Part shown: positions 27,550 to 38,061 of the stretch, in pieces
Layout: each line of letters opens with the position of its first letter
Position numbering within the stretch: position 1 is the stretch's first letter
Assembly (NCBI RefSeq): GCF_024207115.1
Contig: NZ_CP100128.1
Location: 2,976,001 to 3,040,000, forward strand
DNA length: 64,000 nt
From: Chromobacterium sp. IIBBL 290-4
GTDB lineage: Bacteria > Pseudomonadota > Gammaproteobacteria > Burkholderiales > Chromobacteriaceae
Direction of reading: 5' to 3'
Position numbers and translations under genes: made by a program
Notes under the pieces: model-generated
What the model saw: the letters and a program-made list of their open reading frames with translations, nothing else
Told to the model about the DNA's origin: nothing
Databases searched by the model: none

Positions 27550-29874
27550 GTGGCGATCGATATGTCGCAATTCCACCAGGTGTTCTTCGATGAGACGGAC
27601 GAGCACCTGGCCACCATGGAATCGCTGTTGCTGGCGATGGATGTCAATTGTCCGGAATCGGAAGACCTGAACGCCGTCTTCCGCGCCGCCCATTCGATCA
27701 AGGGCGGCGCCGCTACATTCGGCTTTTCAGACATGGCCGACCTGACCCATGTGCTGGAAAATCTGCTGGATCGCGTGCGCAAGCGGAGCATGGCGCTGAC
27801 CGCGCCCATGGTGGATGTTTTCCTGCAGGCCAAGGACGCGCTGCAAGGGATGTTGGGCGCGCACAAGGGCGGGCCTTCCGTCGACGCGGCGGCGGTGGCG
27901 GACATCAAGCAGCGCTTGGTCGAGATCGAAAGCGGCGCTTCCGAGGAGCCTAAGATTCCGGAGCCTGATCCGGTATCTGCAGCGCAGCCTGACACGATAT
28001 GGACCTTGTTCGTCGAACTGGCCCCAGTGGATGGCGTGGATATGCGCCAGGTTCTGGATGCCCTGGCCGCGCACGGCGATTTGACCATCGTGCAAGATGG
28101 CGTGGCGGCGGAGCAGCTGCCCTGGGTCGCAGTTTTCACTTCCGGCTTGAGCGCGGACGAAGTCGCCGAGTCCCTGGCATTCACACTGGCTCCCGATCAA
28201 TTTCGCCTCTGCGTGGACCACGGCAGCGAAGAAGGCGAAGACTATGGGTTCTTTCTGCCGGGAGACAGCGTCGAGGCGCAACCGCACGATTCTGCCGGGG
28301 CCTTGGAGGACGACGGCTCTTTTGGTTTGTTCGAGCCGCTGCCGGACGATCCGCTCAAGCAGATGGAGCTGGATGGAAGTTTCGGTTTGTTCGAGCCGAT
28401 CGCCTCGGCTCCGCCGGAAGGGTCGGCCGAAGGGTTCGCCCATCTCGAGAAGGATGGCAGTTTCGGCTTGTTCGAGCCCATCGCCGCGGCGCCGGCCGCG
28501 GATGAGGAGGGCGATGGATTCGGTCTTTACGCCCAGGCTCCTGGCGTTGGAGTAGGCGTAGCGGCGCCTGCCACTGCCAAGCGCGAGGCTGGCGCCGCGG
28601 CCCCGGGCGCCGCCCCAGCCGCTGCGAGCAAACCTGAGGAAAAAGCCGGCGCCGCGGCATCCGCGGGCGAGAATTCCATTCGGGTGAATATTGAAAAGGT
28701 CGACCTGCTGCTTAATTTGGTGGGCGAGCTGGTCATTACGCAATCGATGCTGATGCAGTCAGGCAGCGGGCTGGATCCGGTGGAGCATGAGCGCCTGCTC
28801 AACGGCATCAGCTCCTTGCAACGCAATTCGCGCGAGTTGCAGGAAGCAGTGATGTCGATCCGCATGACGCCTATCGCCTTCGTGTTCAACCGGTTTCCGC
28901 GCGTGGTGCGCGACCTGGCGACCCGCCTGGGCAAGCAGGTCGAACTCAAAATGGTGGGCGAGAACACCGAGCTGGACAAAGGCTTCATCGAAAAACTCTC
29001 TGATCCCTTGACGCATCTGGTCCGCAACAGCCTGGACCATGGCATCGAATCGCCTGAGGCGAGACGAGCCAAGGGCAAATCGCCGACCGGCAGGCTGACG
29101 CTGCGCGCCTTTCATCAGGGAGGCAGCATCGTGATCGAAGTCAGTGACGACGGCGCCGGCCTCAACCGGGAGAGCATCCTGGCCAAAGCGCGCGAGCGGG
29201 GCATGGCGGTGCATGACGCGATTTCCGATCAGGAAGTGTGGGGGCTGATTTTCGAGGCCGGCTTCTCCACCGCGGCGGAGGTGACCGATGTCTCGGGCCG
29301 CGGCGTCGGCATGGACGTGGTCAAGCGCAATATCCAGAACATGGGCGGCCGCATTGAAATCGATTCTATGGTCGATGTCGGCACCACGATGAGCATCCGC
29401 CTGCCGCTGACGCTGGCGATCATGGATGGCATGTCGGTGCGGGTGGGGCAGGAGATATACGTGATGCCGCTCGGCTTCATCCTGGAGTCGCTGCAACCCG
29501 AAGGGCGCGAGATCAAGACCGTGGCCGGGCGCGGCGAGGTGGTGCATATCCGCGGCGAGTATCTTCCCATCATCGCGCTGGGCCGGTATTTCAGCGTCGA
29601 ATCCGCCAAGACCAATGCGAGCGAAGGCATTTTGGTGATTGTCGAGTCGTCGGAGTCCCGGGTCGCGCTCTTGGTGGACGACCTGATCGGCCAGCAGCAG
29701 TTCGTGGTGAAAAATCTGGAAACCAATTACCGCAAAGTGGATGGCCTGTCGGGCGCGACCATCCTGGGCGATGGCCAGGTGGCGTTGATTCTGGATATCT
29801 CAATGATCGCGCGCAGCAATAGTTCCAGAGGCGGGCAGGTAGTCGCGCAGCAGGCGGCGGTATCCCTCGAATAA
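27550..29874 (+). CDS. cheA: Chemotaxis histidine kinase CheA (second copy)
   Basis: A 774-residue kinase. P1 carries His48 (FRAAHSIKGGAATFGF). A P2-like globular region spans about 150-240, then an acidic linker (about 250-330) repeats the motif DGSFGLFEP three times plus one partial copy. P3 begins IRVNIEKVDLLLNLVGELVI; P4 has HLVRNSLDHGIE, DDGAGL and GRGVGMDVV; P5 is CheW-like. The start is a GTG at 27550, 5 bases after GGGGGA, and yields MAIDMSQFHQ like E. coli CheA's opening. An ATG four codons later lies too far from that site. cheW follows after 18 bases. Confidence 0.95.
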   Translation: MAIDMSQFHQVFFDETDEHLATMESLLLAMDVNCPESEDLNAVFRAAHSIKGGAATFGFSDMADLTHVLENLLDRVRKRSMALTAPMVDVFLQAKDALQGMLGAHKGGPSVDAAAVADIKQRLVEIESGASEEPKIPEPDPVSAAQPDTIWTLFVELAPVDGVDMRQVLDALAAHGDLTIVQDGVAAEQLPWVAVFTSGLSADEVAESLAFTLAPDQFRLCVDHGSEEGEDYGFFLPGDSVEAQPHDSAGALEDDGSFGLFEPLPDDPLKQMELDGSFGLFEPIASAPPEGSAEGFAHLEKDGSFGLFEPIAAAPAADEEGDGFGLYAQAPGVGVGVAAPATAKREAGAAAPGAAPAAASKPEEKAGAAASAGENSIRVNIEKVDLLLNLVGELVITQSMLMQSGSGLDPVEHERLLNGISSLQRNSRELQEAVMSIRMTPIAFVFNRFPRVVRDLATRLGKQVELKMVGENTELDKGFIEKLSDPLTHLVRNSLDHGIESPEARRAKGKSPTGRLTLRAFHQGGSIVIEVSDDGAGLNRESILAKARERGMAVHDAISDQEVWGLIFEAGFSTAAEVTDVSGRGVGMDVVKRNIQNMGGRIEIDSMVDVGTTMSIRLPLTLAIMDGMSVRVGQEIYVMPLGFILESLQPEGREIKTVAGRGEVVHIRGEYLPIIALGRYFSVESAKTNASEGILVIVESSESRVALLVDDLIGQQQFVVKNLETNYRKVDGLSGATILGDGQVALILDISMIARSNSSRGGQVVAQQAAVSLE
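28306..28530 (+). repeat. Repeated DGSFGLFEP motif in the CheA linker
   Basis: Three near-identical copies of a nine-residue motif, DGSFGLFEP, have their first Phe at residues 258, 278 and 305, with a shorter GDGFGLY at about 324. The DNA of the copies differs at several third positions, so the peptide and not the DNA is conserved. The spacing is uneven (20, 27 and 19 residues) with acidic and Ala/Pro filler. This looks like a set of short linear binding motifs between P2 and P3. Confidence 0.85.
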
Positions 29875-29892
29875 GGCGTTTGGGAGACGGGC

Positions 29893-30390
29893 ATGCAAGT
29901 GGAAGGCTTGAACGAAAACCTGGCTCGGGATGTGGCGGCCAGGGAGCTGCTGGTGTTTACGCTGGGGTGCGAGGAATACGGCATCGATATCCTGAAGGTT
30001 CAGGAAATTCGCGGCTACGACACGGTGACGCGCATCGCCAACGCGCCGGAGTTCATCAAGGGCGTGATCAATCTGCGCGGCAGCATCGTGCCCATTGTCG
30101 ACCTGAGGCTCAAGTTTGGATTAGGGGAGCCGGTTTACAACGAATTCACGGTGGTGATCATCCTGAACGTCAGCAAGCGAACCGTAGGCATCGTGGTGGA
30201 CGGCGTATCGGATGTCATCCAGTTGGATAAAGACTCGATGCGCGCGCCGCCGGAATTCGGCTCGACGGTGGACACCGCTTATATCGAAGGGCTGGGAACG
30301 ATAGACGAGCAGATGATCATCATCGTCGATATTGAACGATTGATGGGTAGCGACGAAATGGCATTGACCGCCGTTGCGGCGCGAGTTTGA
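29893..30390 (+). CDS. cheW: CheW coupling protein
   Basis: A 165-residue Che[27 protein letters not shown], the [15 protein letters not shown] core and IVVDGVSDV. It bridges receptors to CheA P5 in the signalling array. It lies between cheA and the receptor gene in the plus-strand operon. A GGGAG ribosome site is present before the ATG. Confidence 0.96.
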   Translation: MQVEGLNENLARDVAARELLVFTLGCEEYGIDILKVQEIRGYDTVTRIANAPEFIKGVINLRGSIVPIVDLRLKFGLGEPVYNEFTVVIILNVSKRTVGIVVDGVSDVIQLDKDSMRAPPEFGSTVDTAYIEGLGTIDEQMIIIVDIERLMGSDEMALTAVAARV

Positions 30391-30415
30391 TGCCCGAACC
30401 ATGGGGAGAGGCAAG

Positions 30416-33400
30416 ATGAGCGATATGAAGTTCAAACACCAGCTAACCCTTGGCTTCGGGCTGCTGGTGGCTGCTACCGCGGCGGTGCTGTACCTGGCGC
30501 AGGCGCAACTTGGCCGTTTGCAGGGGGAGGTGCTGCAGTTCTCCTCCGGATCGGGCATGCAAATCAGCCAGCTGGCGCAGGCCAGCGCCGCCCAGGAGGC
30601 TGCCGGCCAATTACTGCGCCAGGTCGGCGCAGTCCAGGCCATGGCGGATCCGGCGCAGTCTCGCGCCGTCCAGCCCCAGCTGGATGTTTCACTGGAAGCG
30701 TTGACGGGCAAGCTGAACGCGCTTTCCGCCCATGTCTCCAGCGAAGGCAAGCCGGTGTTGGATGCCGCGCGCAATTTGGACGCGGCCTTTCGCAATCAAT
30801 TAACCGCATATCGCCAATTGTTGTCGGCAGGGCGGGGAGACGAAGCGCGCTCCTATGCCCAGTCCACGCTGTGGACGGGCGCGGCCAAGTATCAGGAGGC
30901 CGTGGGCCAGTATGCCCGCTATGAGAGCGAGCAGTCTTTGAAGATGGCGCAGGCGGCCGGCGCGCCGGATGCCTTCGGCGGCAATGAGCTGTACGGTTTC
31001 GGCGGCGGTTTGCTGGTGTTGGCGCTGTTCTTGATCTGGACCTTGGCGCGCTCTCATGAAAGATTGCTGGGCGGCGATCCGCAGGTGCTGGCGGCTGTGC
31101 TGAAGGAGCTGGCCAACGGCGAGGTGAAGACTGAATTCCGCGTGCGGGATGGAGATCATCGCAGCGCCTTCGCTTTTCTGCAGGAGGCGGTCAATCGATC
31201 GCTGGAGAACCTGCGGGTCCGCAGCGCATTGGATTCCTGCACCACCAATGTGATGATCGCGGATGAAGAGCATCAAGTGGTCTACGCCAACCGGGCGGTG
31301 CTGGATATGTTCCAACAGGCCGAGTCGGACATCCGCCAGGATCTGCCGCAGTTTTCGGCAAGGGCGATTTTGGGCAGCAGCATAGACAACTTCCACCGCA
31401 ATCCCTCGTATCAGCGCAATCTGCTCCAGCAGGTGAGAGGCACGCATCGCAGCTCTATCGAAGTGGGCGGGCGAACCTTTGACCTGGTCTTGACGCCGAT
31501 TTTGGATAATCAGAATCGAAAGCTGGGCTCCGTCGTCGAGTGGGTGGACGCGACCCGCGCGCTGGCGCAGAAAGCGGCCGAAGAGGCCAAACAGGCCGCC
31601 GATCGCCGCGCCGCGGCGGAAAACGCCCGCATCCGCAGCGCTTTGGACGTGTGCACCACCAATGTGATGATCGCCGACGAGAATCATCAGATCATTTACG
31701 TCAACCAGTCGGTGTTGAGCATGTTCCGCAATGCCGAGGCCGATATCCGCCGCGATATTCCCCGTTTCAATTCGGCTGCGTTGCTGGGTTCGCGCATCGA
31801 TGATTTCCACAAGAATCCCAGTTACCAACAGGGCTTGCTGGCCCAGGTCCGCGATACCCATCGCTCGTCCATCGTTGTCGGCGGACGCACTTTCGGCTTG
31901 ATCTTGTCGCCTATCCTGGGCGCCAAGGGCGAGCGGCTGGGGGCGGTGGTGGAGTGGCAGGACAATACCGAAATGCTGCGGCTGGAGGCTGAATCGGAAG
32001 CCCGCGTCGTGCAAGAACGCAAGGTGGCGGCGGAAAACGCGCGCATCCGCAATGCCTTGGATGTGTGCACCACCAATGTGATGATCGCCGATGAGAACCA
32101 TCAAATCATCTATACCAATCATTCGGTGATGACTATGTTCCGCAATGCGGAAGCGGATATCCGCAAGGATATTCCGCGCTTCTCCGCCGGGGAGTTGTTG
32201 GGCAGCAAAATAGACGCCTTCCATAAAACCCCTTCCTATCAGCACGGTTTGCTGCAGCAGGTCAAGGAGGTGCATCGCTCCTCCATCGAGGTGGGCGGCC
32301 GCACCTTCAACCTGATCCTGTCGCCGATCTTCGGCATCAAGGGCGAGCGCTTGGGCGCGGTGGTGGAGTGGCTGGACAATACCGAGAACCTGCGCCGCCA
32401 GGCGGAGCGCGAAGCCCAGGCGGCCGAGGAGCGCCGCGTCGCAAGCGAAAACGCGCGCATCCGCAGCGCTTTGGACAACTGCACCACCAATGTGATGATC
32501 GCCGACAACGAGCGCAAGATCATCTACATGAACCACAGCGTGACCGACATGCTGCGCGGCGCGGAATCGGATCTGCGCAAGGCGTTGCCCAACTTCGACG
32601 TGCGGAAGTTGATTGGCGCGACGATGGACGAGTTCCACAAAAACCCAGCGCATCAGCGCGAGTTGCTGGCGAATATGCGCGCGACCTATCGCGCGGAAAT
32701 CGCGGTAGCCGGCCGCACCTTCTCCTTGGTCGCCAATCCGGTCTTTAGCGTCGACGGCGAGCGGCTGGGATCGGTGGTGGAGTGGAAGGATCGCACCGCG
32801 GAGGTCCAGATCGAGCATGAGGTATCGGAAATCGTCAAGGCGGCGTCCTCCGGCGAGTTCGGCAAGCGCATCGATGTGGACGGCAAGCAGGGCTTCTTCA
32901 AGCTGCTGGGCGATGGCATCAACCAATTGCTCGGCGTAACCAGCCAGGGGCTGAGCGATATCGCCAGCGTATTGAGCTCCTTGGCCAAGGGCGATTTGAC
33001 CAAGACGATAAGCGCGGATTACCAAGGCTTGTTCGGGCAGCTGAAAACGGACACCAACGCCACGGTGGAGCGCTTGAAGGAAATCGTCGGCAATATCAAG
33101 GTCTCCACCGATTCGATCAATACCGCGTCCAAGGAAATCGCCGCCGGCAATTCCAACCTGTCCAGCCGAACCGAGCAGCAGGCAGCCAGCCTGGAAGAAA
33201 CCGCGTCAAGCATGGAGGAGATCACCAGCACCGTGCGGCAGAACGCCGAGAACGCCAAGAAAGCCAACTCGCTCGCCACCGGGGCGTCCGATATCGCCGC
33301 GCGCGGCGGCAAGGTAGTGGGCGATGTGGTGTCGACGATGAACGAGATCAACGAAAGCGCCAAGAAGATCGTCGACATCATCAGCGTGATAGACGGCATC

Positions 33401-34066
33401 GCTTTCCAGACCAATATTCTGGCATTGAACGCCGCAGTGGAGGCCGCGCGGGCGGGAGAGCAGGGGCGGGGCTTCGCGGTGGTCGCGAGCGAGGTGCGCA
33501 ATCTGGCGCAGCGTTCGGCGGGGGCGGCCAAGGAAATCAAGTCGCTGATAGGCAATTCGGTGGACAAGGTGGAGTCGGGAAGCCGTCTGGTGGACGAGGC
33601 GGGCCGCACCATGAACGAAATCGTGATCTCTATCCGTCGCGTGGCCGACATCATGAGCGACATCTCCGCCGCCTCGGTGGAGCAGAGCTCAGGCATCGAA
33701 CAGGTGAATTTGGCCGTGACGCAGATGGACGAAAACACCCAGAAGAATGCCGCCTTGGTGGAGGAGGCCGCGGCAGCGGCGGAATCGCTGGAGGAGCAGG
33801 CGCGCTATCTGTCCGATGCGGTCGCGGTGTTCAAGCTGGACGAGAGGCTGACGCATGCCAAACCGCCGGCGGCGAAGCCATCCCCGGCAGGCTATGCGGC
33901 GTCGCCTGCCAGCTCGCACGCGTCTCATGGCGGAGGACAGCCGGTGGCCGCCTCTTTGGCCAGCCGGACTGGCAATCATGTGGGCAGTTATCAGGTGAAG
34001 CCCAAAGCGATAGAGCCGATCAGGCCGCAGGGCGACTCGGGCGAAGGGACTTGGGAGGAGTTCTGA
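30416..34066 (+). CDS. Methyl-accepting chemotaxis protein with four tandem PAS domains
   Basis: A 1216-residue inner membrane receptor. Transmembrane helix 1 is near residues 9-30, a helical periplasmic region follows to about 195, and helix 2 is near 200-220. Four cytoplasmic PAS units of exactly 138 residues begin at 267, 405, 543 and 681. A short linker leads to the MCP signalling domain with the conserved tip [21 protein letters not shown] Pro/Ala-rich tail ends in TWEEF, an xWxxF pentapeptide like those that tether CheR. The start at 30416 has GGAGAGG 5 bases upstream. The PAS units suggest an intracellular redox or ligand signal such as haem or flavin; no ligand can be read off. cheR follows 100 bases later. 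Confidence 0.95.
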   Translation: MSDMKFKHQLTLGFGLLVAATAAVLYLAQAQLGRLQGEVLQFSSGSGMQISQLAQASAAQEAAGQLLRQVGAVQAMADPAQSRAVQPQLDVSLEALTGKLNALSAHVSSEGKPVLDAARNLDAAFRNQLTAYRQLLSAGRGDEARSYAQSTLWTGAAKYQEAVGQYARYESEQSLKMAQAAGAPDAFGGNELYGFGGGLLVLALFLIWTLARSHERLLGGDPQVLAAVLKELANGEVKTEFRVRDGDHRSAFAFLQEAVNRSLENLRVRSALDSCTTNVMIADEEHQVVYANRAVLDMFQQAESDIRQDLPQFSARAILGSSIDNFHRNPSYQRNLLQQVRGTHRSSIEVGGRTFDLVLTPILDNQNRKLGSVVEWVDATRALAQKAAEEAKQAADRRAAAENARIRSALDVCTTNVMIADENHQIIYVNQSVLSMFRNAEADIRRDIPRFNSAALLGSRIDDFHKNPSYQQGLLAQVRDTHRSSIVVGGRTFGLILSPILGAKGERLGAVVEWQDNTEMLRLEAESEARVVQERKVAAENARIRNALDVCTTNVMIADENHQIIYTNHSVMTMFRNAEADIRKDIPRFSAGELLGSKIDAFHKTPSYQHGLLQQVKEVHRSSIEVGGRTFNLILSPIFGIKGERLGAVVEWLDNTENLRRQAEREAQAAEERRVASENARIRSALDNCTTNVMIADNERKIIYMNHSVTDMLRGAESDLRKALPNFDVRKLIGATMDEFHKNPAHQRELLANMRATYRAEIAVAGRTFSLVANPVFSVDGERLGSVVEWKDRTAEVQIEHEVSEIVKAASSGEFGKRIDVDGKQGFFKLLGDGINQLLGVTSQGLSDIASVLSSLAKGDLTKTISADYQGLFGQLKTDTNATVERLKEIVGNIKVSTDSINTASKEIAAGNSNLSSRTEQQAASLEETASSMEEITSTVRQNAENAKKANSLATGASDIAARGGKVVGDVVSTMNEINESAKKIVDIISVIDGIAFQTNILALNAAVEAARAGEQGRGFAVVASEVRNLAQRSAGAAKEIKSLIGNSVDKVESGSRLVDEAGRTMNEIVISIRRVADIMSDISAASVEQSSGIEQVNLAVTQMDENTQKNAALVEEAAAAAESLEEQARYLSDAVAVFKLDERLTHAKPPAAKPSPAGYAASPASSHASHGGGQPVAASLASRTGNHVGSYQVKPKAIEPIRPQGDSGEGTWEEF
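31214..32869 (+). repeat. Four tandem 414-bp PAS-encoding units
   Basis: Units start at 31214, 31628, 32042 and 32456 with an exact 414-base period. Each encodes a PAS domain opening with a [12 protein letters not shown] block and containing [16 protein letters not shown] and GGRTF/AGRTF segments, then a coiled linker ending near ENARIR. Units 2 and 3 are the most alike; unit 4 is the most diverged. No insertions or deletions separate them, which points to amplification of one module followed by selection for equal length. Confidence 0.9.
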
Positions 34067-34166
34067 GCCACGACGGGCGAGTGAAGTGAAGGGGCCGCTC
34101 TTTGACGTGGCCTGAACACGACGAAGAGTGGCTGGCATTTGGCGAGAAGCGCGAGGAAAGAGAAGC

Positions 34167-35012
34167 ATGGCGCAGGACACCGAGCTCAAGTTCACACATA
34201 GCGATTTCAGGCGCGTGCGGGACATGATCTATCAGCGGGTCGGAATTTCGCTGAATGAATCCAAGACCCATATGGCGTACGCGCGCCTGGCCAAGCGGGT
34301 GCGCTCGAGCGGCTTGCGCAGCTTCGCCGATTATCTGGACATGCTGGAAGGCGATCAGCAGACGGCGGAATGGCAGAGCTTCATCAACGCCTTGACCACC
34401 AATCTGACCTCGTTTTTCCGCGAATCGCATCATTTCGATATTCTGCGCGAGCATGCGTGCATGCAAAAAAAACCGGGAGAGATTTTCCGGGTGTGGAGCT
34501 CCGCCTCGTCGACCGGCGAGGAGCCTTACTCCATCGCCATCACGTTGCTGGACGTTTGGCGCGAGATGAGCGGCGGCTCTTTCGAGCTGGTGGCATCCGA
34601 CATCGACACCAATGTGTTGAATCATGCCGCCTTGGGCGTTTACAACCAGGAACGAGTGGAAAAAGTCTCGCCCCAGTTGCTGCGCCGCTATTTCGATAAG
34701 GGCGCGGGAACGAATGCGGGCAAGGTCAGATTGAAAAAGACGGTACGGGATGCTTTGATTTTTTTCCAATTTAACCTGATTGCGCCAAATTGGCCGGATA
34801 TCGGCCAGTTCGATGTGATTTTCTGCCGCAATGTCCTGATTTATTTTGACAAATCCACCCAGTCCGAAATTCTGGCCAAAATGGCAAAGTGTCTGAAACC
34901 GAATGGATTGCTGCTATTGGGACACTCGGAAAACATCGTGCATTTGACCGATGCGTATGTCGCTTGCGGCCGTACCGCCTACAAGCTGGCGCATCCTGAA
35001 TTGCAGGAGTAG
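34167..35012 (+). CDS. cheR: Chemotaxis receptor methyltransferase CheR
   Basis: A 281-residue enzyme that transfers methyl from S-adenosylmethionine to receptor glutamates. It has an N-terminal helical CheR domain (about 10-65), then the catalytic domain: NLTSFFRE, RVWSSASSTGEEPYSIA (SAM loop), ASDIDTNVL, and FDVIFCRNVLIYFD. The start at 34167 follows a GAGGA site at 9 bases; an upstream in-frame ATG at 34128 has no ribosome site. cheB follows after 3 bases. The receptor encoded just upstream has the tail expected to bind CheR. Confidence 0.95.
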   Translation: MAQDTELKFTHSDFRRVRDMIYQRVGISLNESKTHMAYARLAKRVRSSGLRSFADYLDMLEGDQQTAEWQSFINALTTNLTSFFRESHHFDILREHACMQKKPGEIFRVWSSASSTGEEPYSIAITLLDVWREMSGGSFELVASDIDTNVLNHAALGVYNQERVEKVSPQLLRRYFDKGAGTNAGKVRLKKTVRDALIFFQFNLIAPNWPDIGQFDVIFCRNVLIYFDKSTQSEILAKMAKCLKPNGLLLLGHSENIVHLTDAYVACGRTAYKLAHPELQE

Positions 35013-35015
35013 GAC

Positions 35016-36089
35016 ATGACCGCTAGGAAGAAAATACGCGTGGTAGTCGTGGACGATTCTGCGTTGATCCGCAATCTGCTGACCAGCATCATCAATGAGG
35101 CGCCGGACATGGAGGTGGTGGCCACCGCTTCCGACCCCATCATCGCGCGGGAAAGGATACGCGAGACCAATCCCGATGTAGTGACGCTGGATGTGGAAAT
35201 GCCGAGGATGGATGGCGTGGAGTTCCTGCGGCGCTTGATGCGCTTGAAACCGACGCCGGTGTTGATGATTTCCTCCTTGACCGAGTCAGGCTCAGAAACC
35301 ACGCTGACGGCGCTGGAAATCGGCGCGGTGGATTTTGTTCATAAACCAAGCGATGACGTAACGCGGCGCATGCAGGAGTATGCCGAAGAGATCCGGGAGA
35401 AGCTGCGCGTGGTCGCCGAGGCGCGTTTGCGCCAGCCCATGCGTTTCAAACAGCCGCCGCCGCTGCCCAGCAGCCGCAGCGCCACCGGATTGAAAAAAAA
35501 CATGCTGGTGTTTGTCGGCGCCTCCACCGGCGGCACCGAGGCGATCAAGGACTTCCTGATGGGCATGCCGGCGGATAGCCCGCCCATTCTGATCGTGCAG
35601 CATATGCCAGAGCACTTTACCTTCACGTTCGCCGGAAGGCTGAACAGCCTGTGTCCGATGCAGGTGAAAGAGGCCGAGGATGGCGAACCTGTCAAAGCTG
35701 GCGTGGCTTACATCGCGCCGGGAAGTTCGCATATGCGGGTGCGGCCGGGCGGGCCGACGGGGTATCTGATCATCTTGGACCAAGGCGAGCTGGTGAATCG
35801 ACACCGGCCGGCAGTGGACCCCTTGTTCGACTCGGCGGCCCAATATCTGCGAAAAAACGCGATTGGCGTCATCTTGACCGGGATGGGAAAAGACGGCTCG
35901 GAAGGCTTGTTGAGAATGCGTAACGCCGGAGCGACCACCTTCGGCCAGGATGAGGCCAGTTGCGTGGTTTATGGCATGCCAAGGGAGGCGGCGAAAGTCG
36001 GCGCGGTGATGCACGTCCATCCGCTGAGCAAGTTGGCGGCCAAGGTTGTCGAGTGCCTGCAAAGTCATGCAGAAAGGGCGATTACATGA
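35016..36089 (+). CDS. cheB: Receptor methylesterase/deamidase CheB
   Basis: A 357-residue two-domain protein. The N-terminal receiver has [10 protein letters not shown] and phospho-acceptor Asp59 ([11 protein letters not shown]). The C-terminal methylesterase has the catalytic serine in [10 protein letters not shown], the QHMP histidine and the aspartate in [12 protein letters not shown]. It removes receptor methyl groups for adaptation. Its TGA overlaps the cheD ATG by 3 bases, suggesting coupled synthesis of the two adaptation enzymes. Confidence 0.97.
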   Translation: MTARKKIRVVVVDDSALIRNLLTSIINEAPDMEVVATASDPIIARERIRETNPDVVTLDVEMPRMDGVEFLRRLMRLKPTPVLMISSLTESGSETTLTALEIGAVDFVHKPSDDVTRRMQEYAEEIREKLRVVAEARLRQPMRFKQPPPLPSSRSATGLKKNMLVFVGASTGGTEAIKDFLMGMPADSPPILIVQHMPEHFTFTFAGRLNSLCPMQVKEAEDGEPVKAGVAYIAPGSSHMRVRPGGPTGYLIILDQGELVNRHRPAVDPLFDSAAQYLRKNAIGVILTGMGKDGSEGLLRMRNAGATTFGQDEASCVVYGMPREAAKVGAVMHVHPLSKLAAKVVECLQSHAERAIT

Positions 36090-36691
36090 ATCATGCTGAC
36101 ATGGCCAATGGTCACCAGTATTTTGACAAGCATTTCCAGATCATGGCGGTCAAAGTCTTTCCCGGCGAATTCCACGCCACCAATCAGCCGCGCATGTTGG
36201 TCACCTTGCTGGGATCGTGCGTCGCGGTCTGCTTGAGCGACCGGGTGTCGGGGGTGTGCGGGATGAACCACTTTTTATTGCCAGAGGGCTCGCTGGACCT
36301 GGGCGCGGGCACTTCCGCCGCGCGATTCGGCGTCAATGCGATGGAGCTGCTGATTACCGATATGCAAAAGCTGGGCGCGATGCGCAACCGCTTGGAAGCC
36401 AAAATATTCGGCGCCGGCAATGTGCTGGACGGCATGACAGTGGTGAATATAGGCGAACGCAATACCAATTTTATTCGCGGCTATCTGGCCAATGAAAAGA
36501 TACCCATCCTGGCCGAAGACTTGTTGGGCGATTGCGCGCGCAAGGTTTATTTCTTCACCAATACCGGCAAGGTGCTGATCAAAAAGCTCAAGCGCAACAG
36601 CACGGCCGTCAAGCAAGAAATGCCGTACCGCGGCCGCATTGTGGACCAGCGCGAAGGCGACAAGACCGGCAGCATCGATCTGTTCATTTAA
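36086..36691 (+). CDS. cheD: Receptor glutamine deamidase CheD
   Basis: A 201-residue CheD with the catalytic cysteine in [11 protein letters not shown] and the histidine in GMNHFLLP. CheD deamidates receptor glutamines and can interact with CheC or CheY-P in other bacteria; no cheC is present here. It is the last gene of the operon, starting inside the cheB stop (ATGA). Confidence 0.95.
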   Translation: MNHADMANGHQYFDKHFQIMAVKVFPGEFHATNQPRMLVTLLGSCVAVCLSDRVSGVCGMNHFLLPEGSLDLGAGTSAARFGVNAMELLITDMQKLGAMRNRLEAKIFGAGNVLDGMTVVNIGERNTNFIRGYLANEKIPILAEDLLGDCARKVYFFTNTGKVLIKKLKRNSTAVKQEMPYRGRIVDQREGDKTGSIDLFI

Positions 36692-36695
36692 AACA

Positions 36696-36723
36696 ACAGG
36701 CGGCATCCTGGGACGCCGCCTGT
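36696..36723 (-). terminator. Hairpin between cheD and fdxA
   Basis: A 9-bp perfect stem (36696-36704 with 36715-36723). On the minus strand it is followed by a T-rich run with one G (TTGTTTT), so it probably ends fdxA; on the plus strand no T run follows, so cheD termination there would be weak. Confidence 0.6.
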
Positions 36724-36751
36724 ATCTGAGTTGAAACCCCGCGGGCCGCGA

Positions 36752-37075
36752 TCAGCGTTCGAGATAGGGCAGTTTATCTTTCACTTCGGCCCAGTCCGCA
36801 TGGTCGGCTGGCGGGTCTATGCGATTGCTGATGCTGGGCCAGTTCTTGGCGAGTTCTGCGTTCAAGGGAATGAAATGCTCCTGTCCCTTGGGCACATCGT
36901 CTTCGGGATAGATGGCGCCGACCGGGCATTCCGCTACGCAAAGCGAACAATCTATGCATTCTTCCGGATCAATCGCCAGAAAGTTGGGGCCTTCGCGGAA
37001 GCAGTCGACCGGGCAGACTTCGACGCAGTCCGTGTATTTGCATTTGATACAGGCATCGGTTACAACGTACGCCAT
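36752..37075 (-). CDS. fdxA: Seven-iron ferredoxin FdxA
   Basis: A 107-residue ferredoxin of the Azotobacter FdI type. The N terminus has [17 protein letters not shown], with the spacing for a mixed 3Fe-4S/4Fe-4S pair, and a second cluster motif [12 protein letters not shown]. The C-terminal region ([13 protein letters not shown]) is the conserved FdxA tail. It carries low-potential electrons in the cytoplasm; the partner enzymes are unknown. It is divergent from gluQ. Confidence 0.95.
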   Translation of the reverse strand: MAYVVTDACIKCKYTDCVEVCPVDCFREGPNFLAIDPEECIDCSLCVAECPVGAIYPEDDVPKGQEHFIPLNAELAKNWPSISNRIDPPADHADWAEVKDKLPYLER

Positions 37076-37167
37076 TGATGTATCCTTCGTGAAACTCGAT
37101 CATGGTTCTTTATGATTGATATTTTAGCGGCAAATCCCATTCCCTGTAGCCTACCTGTCCAAGTTTG

Positions 37168-38061
37168 ATGTCCAAATCCAACTATCGGGGCCGTTTCGCG
37201 CCCAGTCCCACCGGCCTGTTGCACGCGGGCTCGCTCAGCACCGCCGTCGGCAGTTATCTGGAAGCCCGAAGCCAGGGGGGCGAATGGCTGCTCAGAATGG
37301 AAGACCTGGATCCGCCGCGCGAGGTGCCGGGCGCCGCCGACTCCATCCTGAAGACGCTGGAAGCGTTTGGCTTCGAGTGGGATGGCGAGGTGGCGTATCA
37401 GAGCCGCCGCCATCATTTGTATCGCGATGCCTTGAAGCAGCTGATTGAGAACGGCAAGGCCTATGCTTGCGCCTGCACGCGCAAGGAGATCGCCGCGGCG
37501 GCCAAGCGCGGGCTGGATGGTTATGTCTATCCCGGCACGTGCCGCCATGGCTGCCCGGATGGCCGAGAGGGCCGGGCATGGCGATTGCGGGTCAATGCCA
37601 GGCTTACGACCTTGCCGGACCGCTTGCAGGGCGAATACAGCCAGAATCTGGCGAGCGATATCGGCGATTTCGTCTTGCTGCGCGCCGATGGCTTCTGGGC
37701 CTATCAACTGGCGGTGGTGGTGGATGACGCCGAACAGGGCGTCAGCGATATCGTGCGCGGCGCCGATCTATTGGTATCCACGCCCAGGCAACTGGCCGTA
37801 TACGATGCGCTGGGCCTTGAGCCGCCCAGCTACTGCCACTTGCCGGTATTGACCAATGGAGCAGGAGAAAAATTGTCGAAACAGACGCTGGCTCCGGCGA
37901 TTTCAACGGGCGACGCCGCCCGGCAATTGCGCGCCGCTCTGGCGCTGCTCGGGCATGAGGCTCCCGTTGAGTGCGGCAGCCTGGACGAGCTATGGCTTTG
38001 GGCGCGACAGCGCTGGTCTTTATCTCGCGTGCCGCGCGGCCCCTTGCTGGCGCCGTTGTAA
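37168..38061 (+). CDS. gluQ: Glutamyl-Q tRNA(Asp) synthetase
   Basis: A 297-residue truncated glutamyl-tRNA synthetase paralogue that attaches glutamate to queuosine in the anticodon of tRNA(Asp). It has RGRFAPSPTGLLHAGSL (HIGH-type), a zinc site formed by CAC and later GTCRHGC, and KLSKQ as the KMSKS loop. The anticodon-binding half of true GluRS is absent, as expected for this enzyme. The ATG at 37168 directly follows an in-frame TTG; no strong ribosome site is seen. Confidence 0.95.
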   Translation: MSKSNYRGRFAPSPTGLLHAGSLSTAVGSYLEARSQGGEWLLRMEDLDPPREVPGAADSILKTLEAFGFEWDGEVAYQSRRHHLYRDALKQLIENGKAYACACTRKEIAAAAKRGLDGYVYPGTCRHGCPDGREGRAWRLRVNARLTTLPDRLQGEYSQNLASDIGDFVLLRADGFWAYQLAVVVDDAEQGVSDIVRGADLLVSTPRQLAVYDALGLEPPSYCHLPVLTNGAGEKLSKQTLAPAISTGDAARQLRAALALLGHEAPVECGSLDELWLWARQRWSLSRVPRGPLLAPL

